DNA of 64,000 nt from positions 47,704-111,703 of the forward strand of contig NZ_JABWCS010000199.1 of NCBI RefSeq assembly GCF_013359945.1, written 5' to 3'. The notes under the pieces are model-generated. The model searched no databases. It had not been told where the DNA came from and saw only the letters and a program-made list of their open reading frames with translations. Each line of letters begins with the position of its first letter. The stretch's first letter is position 1. This stretch comes from Paenibacillus agri. GTDB taxonomy: Bacteria > Bacillota > Bacilli > Paenibacillales > Paenibacillaceae. Positions 1 to 8,059 of the stretch are shown one piece after another. A program made the position numbers and the translations under genes.

Positions 1-254
1 GCGCCCTTGCCGCGGGATGCGTGGCTAACGGCAACATGATACAGAAATCCCCGGCGTCCATCATGCCCACAGAGTGCCGTACCGGCCAGAGAACCGTCCA
101 CATGTACACAAACCTGGCTTAACCCCGGATTGCGCTCCAGAAAACGCAAGATTCCTTCCCGTGAATCTGCCTCGTTAAGTCCCATCCCCTCAGTATTCAC
201 CCATAATTCATAAGCAGCATCGTAGTCGTCAGCTATCATAGCTCTATAAATCAT
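1..254 (-). CDS. GNAT family N-acetyltransferase, partial (C-terminal part outside window)
   Basis: The minus-strand frame opens with ATG at 254-252 and runs off the left edge. It reads MIYRAMIADDYDAAYELW and later RRGFLYHVAVSHASRGKG, the beta4 strand and the start of the acetyl-CoA pyrophosphate loop (R/Q-x-x-G-x-G/A) of GNAT enzymes. Its ATG overlaps the TGA of the upstream GNAT gene (251-718) in an ATGA arrangement, so the two are probably translationally coupled. The substrate cannot be told; the family transfers acetyl groups from acetyl-CoA to amines. Confidence 0.85.
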   Translation of the reverse strand, partial: MIYRAMIADDYDAAYELWVNTEGMGLNEADSREGILRFLERNPGLSQVCVHVDGSLAGTALCGHDGRRGFLYHVAVSHASRGKG

Positions 255-718
255 GATTTCCCGCCTGCCTTTACAAAACGGTAGCCCGTAATTTCATATC
301 CCAATTTCTTGTAAAAAGTATGTGCTTCCTCACGTTCAGTACCGCTTACCAGCCAGGTTCCGATACAGTCGCGCGCTGCAGCCAGCTCCTCTGCATACTC
401 CACTAGCTGCCGCCCCACACCGAGTCTCCGGCTTTCCTTATCTGTCACTAGCACGGAAATTTCGCCATAGCGGGTGTAATCCTCGATATTTTCCCGCACA
501 CGAAAACCTAAAGCACCCAGAAGACGTTCATGTCCTGCAGCCAGATCCTCGCTCTTCTCTCCTGTACAAACATACAATTCTTCTATAGGACTGGTAGCTA
601 TAAAATCAAGTCTCTTCTCCACTTCCTCCAGCTGCAAAGGCTTGCTGATCAACTGTACCATTAGCCGGTGCAGCTCCGGCGCATCACTTTTGAGCGCTTT
701 TCGGATCACCAAATTCAT
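251..718 (-). CDS. GNAT family N-acetyltransferase
   Basis: This 155-residue protein has the normal length of a single GNAT domain. The acetyl-CoA binding motif is ESRRLGVGRQLVEYAEELA near residue 95, preceded by the strand GEISVLVTD, and the C-terminal FYKKLGYEITGYRF is typical of the family's last helix and strand. It would transfer an acetyl group from acetyl-CoA to an unknown amine. The gene starts 28 bases downstream of the DUF4269 gene and overlaps the next acetyltransferase by four bases, so the three probably form one transcript. Confidence 0.9.
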   Translation of the reverse strand: MNLVIRKALKSDAPELHRLMVQLISKPLQLEEVEKRLDFIATSPIEELYVCTGEKSEDLAAGHERLLGALGFRVRENIEDYTRYGEISVLVTDKESRRLGVGRQLVEYAEELAAARDCIGTWLVSGTEREEAHTFYKKLGYEITGYRFVKAGGKS

Positions 719-746
719 ACGGCAACGACTCCTCTACGATTATTTA

Positions 747-1334
747 TCAAGAATGATTTATAAACCTCTTCCTGCACAAAGCCTCCAATTCCATCTCGGG
801 AAGCTTATAAAGTTCAAGCATAGCCTGGTAGGGATCACCCTCCAGTTGCAAAAGCCGGGCAAAGGCCGGTTCCGTCTTCACCCCTTGACGCTTCAGCTCT
901 ATAACCTGCCTTCTAAAAGAGGCGCCCAATATATTCAGCACCCGGGCTTCAACGATCATGTGGATGTACCCGTTCTGCTCCCTGCTCGGACGCGGCTGTC
1001 CGAACAGTTCCACCAGCCAACCTTCCACGGTAAAATTGATCTTAATACGAGGAATTCCAGCCACGATGCGCGATTCACAGCTATACTTATCCATCTCACC
1101 AAAATGTAGACCGACCTGCGCGGCAAAAGCCTCCCGATCATGCACCTCGCAGATGATATCCAGATCACTGCCCTCCACCTGAATGCCAAGCGGGATTGTC
1201 CCTGCAAGTACAGGGTGGTACTCGCTTAAAAGGGTCATCACATCAAGTCTCGCCAACAGGGCATGCACCTCCTTTTGGAGTGCTGTGCCCTGCTGCAAAT
1301 AGGAGATATCCAGCCAACGCTCTTCTTCCACCAT
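747..1334 (-). CDS. DUF4269 family protein (nucleotidyltransferase-like)
   Basis: The 195-residue protein resembles DUF4269 proteins. LAGTIPLGIQVEGSDLDIICEV (near residues 44-65) has the G-[ST]-x9-D-x-D pattern of the nucleotidyltransferase fold, with SDLD as the likely metal-binding pair. KINFTVEGWLVELFGQ supplies a third acidic strand. No experimental function is known to me. ATG at 1334-1332 has an AAGGGGGA ribosome site just upstream. It lies first in a minus-strand cluster with the two acetyltransferases. The family call rests on remembered sequence similarity; the catalytic role is inference. Confidence 0.75.
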   Translation of the reverse strand: MVEEERWLDISYLQQGTALQKEVHALLARLDVMTLLSEYHPVLAGTIPLGIQVEGSDLDIICEVHDREAFAAQVGLHFGEMDKYSCESRIVAGIPRIKINFTVEGWLVELFGQPRPSREQNGYIHMIVEARVLNILGASFRRQVIELKRQGVKTEPAFARLLQLEGDPYQAMLELYKLPEMELEALCRKRFINHS

Positions 1335-1497
1335 ATAATCCCCCTTGCAAAATATGGCCCTGTTCTACCTCGAAAGTCTGGCCAAAGTTTTTTCTTTTTA
1401 ATGAATTCTTGCACCCGTGCGCAAGGCGGTGCACGATTCCATGGGCGAACGCATAGAAATATAAGGACACAGAGAAGTCCGAGGAGGAGTTCGTTCC

Positions 1498-2403
1498 ATG
1501 AAGCAACCCCTGGTATATCCCTATTACGGCCAGAAAACAGTCTGCAATGAGCAGCCGATTGCCTTCCCGCCCCAGCATCAGGACCGAAAGCCTGGACTTG
1601 AAAGCCTGATGAATCCTCGGCCGATTAGCGAGAACCCGGAGCTGCGCGGCAGCGGCAAGCTGAAGGGCAAGGTGGCCCTTATCACCGGGGGCGACAGCGG
1701 CATCGGAAAAGCTGCAGCCATTGCTTTTGCTAAAGAGGGCGCAGATGTAGCCATCGCCTATTTGAATGAAGTCTCCGACGCCGAGGTCACCCAGCGGCGC
1801 ATTGAAGAGCTCGGCCAGCGCTGTCTGCGAATTGAAGGCGACCTGCGCTTCAAGCAGAACTGTACCGCGGCTGTAGAGCATACCGTTGCCACCTTCGGTA
1901 AGCTGGATATTCTCGTGAACAACCATGGTATTAATTTTCCACAGAAGAGCATCCTCGACATCTCGGAAGAACAGCTATATCTGACTTTCCAGACGAATAT
2001 TCTCTCCTACTTCTTCCTGACCCAAGCTGCACTGCCTCATATGAAAAGAGGGGCTTCCATTATTAACACGGCCTCCATTACCGCCTATCGGGGGAATGTA
2101 GAGCTTATTGATTACTCCTCCACCAAGGGCGCCGTGGTCTCCTTTACCCGAGCGCTAGCCCTTTCGCTCGCAGATAGCGGAATCCGCGTTAACAGCGTAT
2201 CCCCTGGACCGACATGGACACCGCTGATTCCATCCAGCTTCTCAGCCGAAGAGGTGAGCATATTCGGTACGGATACCCCGCTCAAGCGGGCAGCACAGCC
2301 GTATGAGCTGGCTGGAGCATATCTGTATCTGGCGGGACCGGAGTCCTCCTTCGTAACCGGCGCGTGCATTCATGTCAACGGTGGAGACATGATCACCAGC
2401 TGA
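1498..2403 (+). CDS. SDR family oxidoreductase (general stress protein 39-like)
   Basis: This 301-residue short-chain dehydrogenase has an N-terminal extension of about 50 residues (MKQPLVYPYYGQK) typical of the YdaD/YhdF/YhxC group of Bacillus stress SDRs. The Rossmann nucleotide motif is TGGDSGIGKA near residue 63. NNHG and the catalytic Ser, Tyr and Lys (INTASITAYRGN, then DYSSTKGA) are intact. SPGPTWTPL follows, and the protein ends in HVNGGDMITS. It should reduce or oxidise a carbonyl/alcohol with NAD(P)(H); the substrate is unknown. A GAGGAGG site precedes the ATG. A small membrane-protein gene follows after 26 bases and may be cotranscribed. Confidence 0.92.
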   Translation: MKQPLVYPYYGQKTVCNEQPIAFPPQHQDRKPGLESLMNPRPISENPELRGSGKLKGKVALITGGDSGIGKAAAIAFAKEGADVAIAYLNEVSDAEVTQRRIEELGQRCLRIEGDLRFKQNCTAAVEHTVATFGKLDILVNNHGINFPQKSILDISEEQLYLTFQTNILSYFFLTQAALPHMKRGASIINTASITAYRGNVELIDYSSTKGAVVSFTRALALSLADSGIRVNSVSPGPTWTPLIPSSFSAEEVSIFGTDTPLKRAAQPYELAGAYLYLAGPESSFVTGACIHVNGGDMITS

Positions 2404-2429
2404 GAATTTTACCGAAAGGAACCAAAACG

Positions 2430-2888
2430 ATGCAAAGAACCCATCCTTCTGAAATCACTTCCGTCAGGTTAACTGCCGGAATGTATGCCTTGAGCAAATT
2501 AGCCTGTGCAGGTCTGTCATTCTTGCTCTTATCCTTGGTGATCCTGGCCTACCCCACAAGCAATGGATCAGCGGGCGAAGAATGGCCTGTCTCTGCTGCC
2601 TATGCCATCTATGCCTATGGCCTGCCTGCGGCGCTGGTAGCAGACGGACTGCTGCGCCTCCTGCGCCTCCGCCTGCTGGCCCTGGCCTTCGTCGTCTACA
2701 CCGTAGCAGGCTTAGGCGCAGGCCTTTGGCTGGCTGCGGAGCAAGGCGGCACTCCCTTGCTTTGTGCAGTCGCTGGCATCATCGGCCTGCTCTTGTTCCG
2801 CACGGCACAAATTGCCGTGGAACGGCTCCCGTTATTGCTGCCAGTGTTCGCTCTGTTCGTTCCGCTCCTGTGCCTAGTGCTGTCCTAA
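2430..2888 (+). CDS. hypothetical four-helix membrane protein
   Basis: This 152-residue protein has about four hydrophobic stretches: LACAGLSFLLLSLVILAYP, AYAIYAYGLPAALVADGLL, LALAFVVYTVAGLGAGLWLA and the C-terminal VFALFVPLLCLVLS. I do not recognise the family. The ATG at 2430 is chosen because AAAGGA lies nine bases upstream; an in-frame ATG at 2364 lies inside the SDR gene and lacks a ribosome site. The C-terminal coding DNA is GC-rich and repetitive (CTGCGCCTC units). It is probably cotranscribed with the SDR gene. Confidence 0.7.
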   Translation: MQRTHPSEITSVRLTAGMYALSKLACAGLSFLLLSLVILAYPTSNGSAGEEWPVSAAYAIYAYGLPAALVADGLLRLLRLRLLALAFVVYTVAGLGAGLWLAAEQGGTPLLCAVAGIIGLLLFRTAQIAVERLPLLLPVFALFVPLLCLVLS

Positions 2889-2939
2889 CGGATTAGGCAG
2901 GGGCTCGACACTATCAGCTAATGTTCCTGGTGTTATAAT

Positions 2940-3178
2940 GAGATTCGTTTGTTGGAGCTTCGTAGTTATGATTTTGTTAGTTTTGGCTTGTTAGTTTATG
3001 GCTTCGTTCGTTATGACTTCGCTAGGTATGGCTTCGTTGGGTATGACTTCGTTAGGTATGATGACTTCGTTAGGTATGATGACTTCGTTAGGTTGCTTCG
3101 TAGGTATGACTTCGTTAGGTAGAGCTTCGTTAGGTTTGGCTTCGTTAGGTTTGGCTTCGTTGGGTATGGCTTCGCGGC
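2940..3178. repeat. 15-bp minisatellite (TTCGTTAGGTATGAC unit)
   Basis: About fifteen degenerate copies of a 15-base unit, best written GCTTCGTTAGGTATG or ACTTCGTTAGGTATG, run in tandem, with a few 3-base insertions (ATG). Because the period is a multiple of three, one forward frame (2998-3288) stays open and would encode SLGMT-type pentapeptides. It has no ribosome binding site and ends in unrelated sequence, so I treat it as non-coding repeat. It starts 50 bases after the upstream membrane-protein gene. Confidence 0.8.
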
Positions 3179-3438
3179 CTATCTTCAGCTATAAAGGTGA
3201 ACTTAAGAACCAAACGCAAAGTCCGTCGTCACTACGGTGGAATGTTTGGACTTCTGGTAGCGATTGTCCTCAGATTTCCTCTTTTTAGCCGTTTCAAGCG
3301 GTTGAAATCTGACGACAGCTTAGGCCTATAAGTGCGAGCTTTCCCATGGAAAGCTTTCAGGCGATCGCTTTCTCACCTACAGCTCCAAACTTCCCTATTC
3401 GTTCTTCTTCGCTACCTTACTTTCTTTTGTTCGACCTA

Positions 3439-3630
3439 TTTAACAGCATTTTCGTACCTTATTTTTCTCAAATATGAGTGAATAAAGTAAATAGGAGCAT
3501 TTTTGTACCTTATTTTCAATAAATTCTCACTAAAAGGGATGTTGTGGAAGATTTAAGGTACAATTTTGCCTTTAATTCCCTCAAACCCTTAGCTGCAGAG
3601 TATTTATGGTACAAAAATGCCGTTAATTGC
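3439..3630. repeat. dispersed repeat family A, copy 1 (forward-forward-inverted-inverted)
   Basis: Two forward motifs (AACAGCATTTTCGTACCTTA at 3442-3461 and GAGCATTTTTGTACCTTATT near 3495-3514) are followed by two inverted motifs (AAGGTACAATTTTGCCTTTA near 3555 and GGTACAAAAATGCCGTTAAT near 3608). The whole could fold into nested stems on either strand. Very similar elements occur at 13872-14068, 30458-30650 and 57022-57215. The gap from 2889 to 4106 holds only this element, the two tandem arrays beside it, and a hairpin at about 3266-3318 (GTCCTCAGATTTC paired with GAAATCTGACGAC). Confidence 0.85.
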
Positions 3631-3667
3631 ACTTCAGGAGTGCGTTTATATAAAGCAATGACTCAAC

Positions 3668-3985
3668 GTAATGACGTTCGAACCTTAATTTTGGATGTTG
3701 AGTTTGAATCTTAAGTTTGGATGTTGAGTTCAACCTTTAAGATTGGATGTTGAGTTCAACCCTTAAGATTGGATGTTGAGTTCAACCCTTAAGATTGGAT
3801 GTTGAGTTCAACCCTTAAGATTGGATATTGAGTTCGAACCTTAAGTTTGAATATTGAGTTCAAGCCTTAAGTTGGATATTAAGTTCGAACCTTAAGTTAG
3901 ATTTTGAGTTCGAGCTTTAAGTTTGGATTTTGAGTTCGAACCTTAAGTTTGAAATTTAAGTTCGCATCTTAAATTCGTCTTATAT
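3668..3985. repeat. 26-bp tandem array (TTGAGTTCAACCCTTAAG unit)
   Basis: About twelve units with a 26-base period, each containing TTGAGTTC-RA-CCTTAAG and a GGATG linker, run without interruption; central units are nearly identical and outer ones more diverged. No open frame with a ribosome site crosses it. It follows family A copy 1 and ends at CGTCTTATATA, the same edge seen after the shorter array at 14108-14200. Confidence 0.85.
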
Positions 3986-4106
3986 AGTTAGCTCAGTAAG
4001 TTATAGCATCCGGCTACTCTGTGTTTAGGCTTCTTAGCGTGACAACGCGACAACACTCCGTCGTCCTGTATCCAGCACTCGTGGGACTCACACTAACCGT
4101 CCCTTT

Positions 4107-5744
4107 TCATAGTGACTCAATTATATCTCCGGCGATCAATGACGCCGGATGATTCCGCAGGCCTGCCGCGCGTTCTCCGGCAAGGCCATGCAGATAGACG
4201 CCAAACGCCGCAGCCTGCAAGGCATTCAGTCCTTGGGCCAGTAAGCCGGCGATGATACCGGTCAGCACATCACCCGCACCGCCGGTTCCCATACCGGGAT
4301 GTCCCGTAGTGTTGACATAGCTTACCCCATCCGGGGCGGCAATGACAGTATGTGCTCCTTTGAGCACGAGGATCACACCGTGCTCCCGGGCGTAGCGTTC
4401 CGCGAGACCGATCCGGTCACGCTGCACTTCAGCGGTAGAAATACCGGCCAGCCGGGCCATTTCACCGGGATGGGGAGTCAGAACGACCGATCCCGGGCGG
4501 CTGGCCCAATGACTGTAATCCGTCTCCGCCAGGATGTTCAGCGCATCTGCGTCAATGACCAGCGGCCCTTCCGTTCCTTCCCATAAGGTACGGAGCCAGT
4601 CGGTATCTCCTTGAAAACGCCCAAGTCCTGGCCCAACGGCTGTTACATCCCGTTCTGCACTCAATCGGAGCAATTCCGCAGCCGTACCAGCATTCCAGTT
4701 GCCCTGCTCATCTCCGCCGACGTCAGCCAGCATCAGCTCCGGAGCAGCGCCAATAACCGCAGGCAGCAGCTTCTGTGGCAGCGCCCAGGTCACCAGACCA
4801 CTGCCCGCCCGCAGCGCAGCCCGGGCCGCCAGCAAACCTGCGCCGCTCATGCGCAGCGTGCCACCGGCCACCAGTACATGGCCGTAAGTGCCCTTGTGCC
4901 CTTCGGGCGAACGATGGCGTAACACATCCACGCCCAGACCGGCCTGCAACACTTCCGGCGTCAGCCAATAGCTCTGCAGGCCAACTTCACGCGCCAGAGA
5001 CACAGGGATGCCGATGGCGCGAACCACCACAGTCCCCGCAGCCCCGGCGCCGGGGTACTGCAGCAGGCCTCGCTTGAGAAACGCGAGGCAGACCGTCACC
5101 GATGCATGCACGCAAGGCGCATGCATCTCCCCCGTGTCCGCGTTCAGCCCGCTCGGGATGTCCGCGGACACGATCGGTTTGCCGCTGGCATTAGCGGCGG
5201 CAATCAGCTCCGCGTAGACGCCGCGGGGCGCGCCAGCGGCGCCCGTGCCGAGCAGCGCATCCAAGATGCCGCTGCATGCGGCAAAGTCCAGGGGGTCCTG
5301 GCCGTAGACGGCCGCGGACAAGCCCAGGGCTGCAGCGGCATCGCGCTGTAGGGCGGCCTCGCCGGTCAGCGATTCCGGCGGCACGGCATACACCAGCGTG
5401 ACGGCAATGCCCGCCTCGCGGAGATACCTGGCGGCGACCAATCCGTCGCCGCCGTTGTTGCCTTTGCCGACAAGGATGAACCAGTGCTCGGCAGCGGCAG
5501 TATCCAAGGTCAGCGCACGGTCTCCGCTGACATCAAAACCCGTCAGGTCTTGACCAGTTCCGTTGTCGACGGTACGCCCAATTCCCCTACTAGCATGGCC
5601 GCCGTTCCGCTTGCGGCATAACTCAATGATCTCCTCGGCAATAGCGCGTCCCGCATTCTCCATCAATGCAACCGCCGGAATACCCAGCCGGTCAATGGTG
5701 ATGCGGTCTAGCTCTCTCATTTGCTCTGCAGTTACAAGATACAT
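4107..5744 (-). CDS. nnr: bifunctional NAD(P)H-hydrate epimerase / ADP-dependent dehydratase
   Basis: This 545-residue fusion repairs hydrated NADH and NADPH. The N-terminal YjeF-type epimerase domain starts MYLVTAEQMRELD, has the ALMENAGRA helix and carries GKGNNGGDGLVAARYL near residue 90. The C-terminal ribokinase-like dehydratase domain has VLVAGGTLRMSGAGLLAARAA, LVIDADALN, LTPHPGEMARLAG and the signature GTGGAGDVLTGIIAGLL near residue 486. The length matches bacterial Nnr. ATG at 5744 is preferred because AAAGGAG lies eight bases upstream; an ATG 27 codons earlier has no such site. It acts in the cytoplasm as a housekeeping metabolite-repair enzyme. Confidence 0.95.
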   Translation of the reverse strand: MYLVTAEQMRELDRITIDRLGIPAVALMENAGRAIAEEIIELCRKRNGGHASRGIGRTVDNGTGQDLTGFDVSGDRALTLDTAAAEHWFILVGKGNNGGDGLVAARYLREAGIAVTLVYAVPPESLTGEAALQRDAAAALGLSAAVYGQDPLDFAACSGILDALLGTGAAGAPRGVYAELIAAANASGKPIVSADIPSGLNADTGEMHAPCVHASVTVCLAFLKRGLLQYPGAGAAGTVVVRAIGIPVSLAREVGLQSYWLTPEVLQAGLGVDVLRHRSPEGHKGTYGHVLVAGGTLRMSGAGLLAARAALRAGSGLVTWALPQKLLPAVIGAAPELMLADVGGDEQGNWNAGTAAELLRLSAERDVTAVGPGLGRFQGDTDWLRTLWEGTEGPLVIDADALNILAETDYSHWASRPGSVVLTPHPGEMARLAGISTAEVQRDRIGLAERYAREHGVILVLKGAHTVIAAPDGVSYVNTTGHPGMGTGGAGDVLTGIIAGLLAQGLNALQAAAFGVYLHGLAGERAAGLRNHPASLIAGDIIESL

Positions 5745-5833
5745 CGCTCCGCTCCTTTCTCCTATCCCTGGTGCCAGCCACCGCCGCTTCAAGCGGTACG
5801 GAATAACTTCAGCACTCCTATACAAGCCGGGTT

Positions 5834-6466
5834 TTAGTAAGCCACCGTGAATCTTTCGCGGCTGAAGTTCCCTTCCTCTACCTCATCTATAATGGCCACA
5901 GCAAAATCCTCCACGCTGATGGCACTTTGCCCGTTCTCGTCGACAACCAGCCGGTCAAGACCGATCCGGAACATCCCCGTACGGCGTCCGGGTTGAATAG
6001 AAGCCGCAGGACTCACATAAGTGTAGTCCAGATCTGAGCCTCTATAAATCTCATAGGCATCCGCATGGGCTGCAGCCAGCGGCCGTACATGTTCCGGGAA
6101 TTCTGGCGTATCCATCAGCCACTCGCCGGATTCCGTCTTAAGGCTGCCTGCACCGCCTACAATCAGCAGTCGATCCATATCTGCCGCCTGCAAGCCCTCC
6201 ACCAGCGAAGCCGCAGCGGTGAGCAGTTCATTTTCCTCTCCAGCCTTTGGCCCATAGGCACTAACAGCAGCCTCATGTCCGCGCACCGCAGATGCTACTG
6301 ATGCAGGCTCCAGAATATCTACAGCCACAAGTTTCAGACGCTCATGTTCAAAAGGGAAGTTCTCCGGATGACGCATCGCCGCCGTCACCTGATGTTTTCT
6401 TTTCAAAGCTTCCTCTACAATTGCCTTTCCAATCGTTCCTGATGCCGCAAGTACCACTATATCCAT
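5834..6466 (-). CDS. NAD(P)-binding Rossmann protein (NmrA/YwnB-like)
   Basis: This 210-residue atypical short-chain dehydrogenase starts MDIVVLAASGTIGKAIVEEA, with a G-x-x-G-x-x-G-like dinucleotide motif near residue 9, and continues with MRHPENF and LLIVGGAGSL. YTYVSPAASIQPG is the usual substrate-pocket strand, and SAISVEDFAVAIIDEVEEG near the C terminus is typical of this family. The active-site YxxxK of classical SDRs is absent, which is normal for NmrA-like proteins. ATG at 6466 has a GAGG site ten bases upstream. The family includes NAD(P)H sensors and quinone reductases; the exact role is unknown. Confidence 0.85.
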   Translation of the reverse strand: MDIVVLAASGTIGKAIVEEALKRKHQVTAAMRHPENFPFEHERLKLVAVDILEPASVASAVRGHEAAVSAYGPKAGEENELLTAAASLVEGLQAADMDRLLIVGGAGSLKTESGEWLMDTPEFPEHVRPLAAAHADAYEIYRGSDLDYTYVSPAASIQPGRRTGMFRIGLDRLVVDENGQSAISVEDFAVAIIDEVEEGNFSRERFTVAY

Positions 6467-6559
6467 TCTTTTATTCCTCGCTCTCTCTGATTGAATGATG
6501 CCATAACTGCATTTATATAAAAAATTTTGCATACCCTGCAGACAGCAGCAAGCATACGA

Positions 6560-6582
6560 AAACCCCCTGGAATAAGGGGGCC
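6560..6582 (-). terminator. rho-independent terminator, minus strand
   Basis: On the minus strand CCCCCTTATTCCAGGGGG forms a short hairpin followed by TTTTC. It lies about 110 bases downstream of the acetyltransferase gene at 6695-7108 and would end its transcript. Confidence 0.6.
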
Positions 6583-6690
6583 TGTTCAATGATTCGCTAA
6601 TAGAATTACTTAGACGCGCACCAGGCTCTGACCAGTCCACTATACCGCGGCCTGTCAATGATCCGCTAATAGGGTTACTTAGACACCGCA
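6581..6690. repeat. 40-bp direct repeat pair
   Basis: The sequence beginning CCTGTTCAATGATTCGCTAA (6581-6620) recurs with a few changes at 6651-6690 (CCTGTCAATGATCCGCTAAT). Both end in ACTTAGACRCxGCA, and the second copy runs to the stop codon of the acetyltransferase gene. No open frame explains them. Confidence 0.75.
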
Positions 6691-6694
6691 CAGC

Positions 6695-7108
6695 TCAACG
6701 CTTAAAGGCCATCCCCTGTGATCTGGGAGCAACGGGTGCAAACCCGAATTGGGCATACAGCCGCGCTGCTTCTCCATCAGCAATAAGGCTGGTATAAGCT
6801 TTGTCAGGCAGCGTATCCAGAAACTCCCTGATCTCGCGCATAATGATTTTCCCCAGACCCCGTCCTTGGTGAGAAGGCTGAACGGCGATATCGGTCACCT
6901 GGAAGAAGCACCCTCCGTCTCCAATGACGCGTCCCATACCAATCAAGACATCGTCCTCAAATAACGTAACTGCAAAGATGGAACGCGGCAACCCGATGGC
7001 TGCCCCTTCCTCACTCATTGGACTAAGCCCTGCTTGAACCCGTAGCGCCAAATACTGCTGAACCGAAGGTGGCGCATGGCGGATAACCAGCTTACCCTGG
7101 ATCTCCAT
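6695..7108 (-). CDS. GNAT family N-acetyltransferase
   Basis: This 137-residue single-domain GNAT protein has the acetyl-CoA loop QPSHQGRGLGKIIMREI near residue 76, preceded by FFQVTDIAV. ADGEAARLYAQFGFAPVAP is the C-terminal alpha4-beta7 signature. The ATG at 7108 is chosen for the GGGGGAG site just upstream; an in-frame start 22 codons earlier lacks one. The substrate is unknown; small stand-alone members of this kind acetylate amines such as aminoglycosides or polyamines. It is read alone toward the hairpin at 6560. Confidence 0.9.
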   Translation of the reverse strand: MEIQGKLVIRHAPPSVQQYLALRVQAGLSPMSEEGAAIGLPRSIFAVTLFEDDVLIGMGRVIGDGGCFFQVTDIAVQPSHQGRGLGKIIMREIREFLDTLPDKAYTSLIADGEAARLYAQFGFAPVAPRSQGMAFKR

Positions 7109-7303
7109 ATCTTCTCCCCCTTCTAGTTTCCGAATAAAAACACATGTTTCTTGCACAGCATTTCTGTTACCCACTATATACGACTAAGCTGTCCACAACA
7201 AGAGTACACTATCCATCACTTGAAACAATCTGGCGCTTGCTGCGTAACCTATTCAAAGGGTCTATTTTAAACACTACTTTTATAAAAAGGTTGGTGAAGT
7301 CTA

Positions 7304-7612
7304 ATGTCTTCCCTGGCAAAACTTTTGAAATGGGTAACCTTTCTCTATGAAGCCTTTCTCGCGATCCCCTTTGTGGGTGGCATATTCGTTGTAGCGAACG
7401 GCTGGACTCCGCTGGGCATCGCTTTTCTGCTGCATGCAATTACAATTATCGTGATGATGAGAGAACGGGGACCCTTTGTCGGCAACGCTCTTGGTGTTAT
7501 TACCTCAGTCGTAGCCCTGATTCCTGTAGTCGGCTGGATCATGCACGGTCTTACGGCCATCTGTTTGTTCGTAGAAAGCGTTATGGTGTCACAAAGAACA
7601 CGCCGATACTAA
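7304..7612 (+). CDS. small integral membrane protein
   Basis: This 102-residue protein has about three hydrophobic helices: FLYEAFLAIPFVGGIFVVANG, PLGIAFLLHAITIIVMMRE and the span GVITSVVALIPVVGWIMHGLTAICLFVES. I do not recognise a named family, though short proteins of this sort are widespread in Paenibacillaceae. The ribosome site is weak (AAGGTTGGTGAAG). A hairpin terminator follows 26 bases after the stop, so it is probably a monocistronic gene. Confidence 0.75.
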   Translation: MSSLAKLLKWVTFLYEAFLAIPFVGGIFVVANGWTPLGIAFLLHAITIIVMMRERGPFVGNALGVITSVVALIPVVGWIMHGLTAICLFVESVMVSQRTRRY

Positions 7613-7638
7613 ATAATGAAGTCCTATCAATGACCGCA

Positions 7639-7680
7639 GAAATGGCCCGCTCCCTTTGCCAGGGAAACGGGCCATTTCAT
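7639..7680 (+). terminator. terminator hairpin after the small membrane protein
   Basis: GAAATGGCCCG pairs with CGGGCCATTTC over an 18-base loop that can itself pair (TCCCTTTGCCAGGGA). The T tract is poor, but the 11-bp stem directly behind the stop codon fits a terminator. Confidence 0.65.
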
Positions 7681-7741
7681 ATTCTCCGATTATAATGGAT
7701 GCCAAAAGGACGGTCATGATTCGACAGCGACGGCGAATGAC

Positions 7742-7957
7742 CTATCCTCGTCTCGCTGGACGGGTATCGGTACGCCGGCTTCCGGTCTCGCCACTATAGC
7801 GTGCATTACCATTCTCAAAACGCTTGCGCTCCGTACGTTCCATTTGCACAATCTGCCCTTCATGTACGACGATTTGCAACGAACCAAATTCCATGTCATC
7901 CAAAAGCCCAGCTATACGTTCTAGCCACACCTCATCCACCTTCAGCGGTTTAGCCAT
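7742..7957 (-). CDS. yezD: YezD family protein (DUF2292)
   Basis: This 71-residue protein has the DUF2292 core VDEVWLERIAGLLDDMEFGS followed by LQIVVHEGQIVQMERTERKR, a small helix plus beta-hairpin that fits the YezD family. Members are commonly encoded next to sulfate uptake or sulfur assimilation genes, as here, but no biochemical role is known to me. The C terminus (NARYSGETGSRRTDTRPARRG) is basic and probably disordered. GGGAGG precedes the ATG. It is the last gene of the sulfate operon, about 100 bases after the CysW stop. Confidence 0.8.
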   Translation of the reverse strand: MAKPLKVDEVWLERIAGLLDDMEFGSLQIVVHEGQIVQMERTERKRFENGNARYSGETGSRRTDTRPARRG

Positions 7958-8059
7958 TCCCCAGCCTCCCTTCCCCCAGATCCGGGGAGATGTTTAATCG
8001 AAATCCGTTATTACCAATTTGTATACTACGAATTAACTTATCACGGATATATTAGCGCG

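Noticed and set aside
1243..1926. 227-codon minus-strand frame overlapping two genes
   Set aside because: It lies opposite the SDR gene and across the DUF4269 gene, both supported by clear families; its translation shows no domain.
2998..3288. Open frame coding MASFVMTSLG repeats
   Set aside because: It arises from a 15-bp tandem repeat, which keeps a frame open; there is no ribosome site and the end is unrelated sequence.
2940..3985. CRISPR array
   Set aside because: The repeats are contiguous and degenerate without unique spacers, and no cas genes are present.
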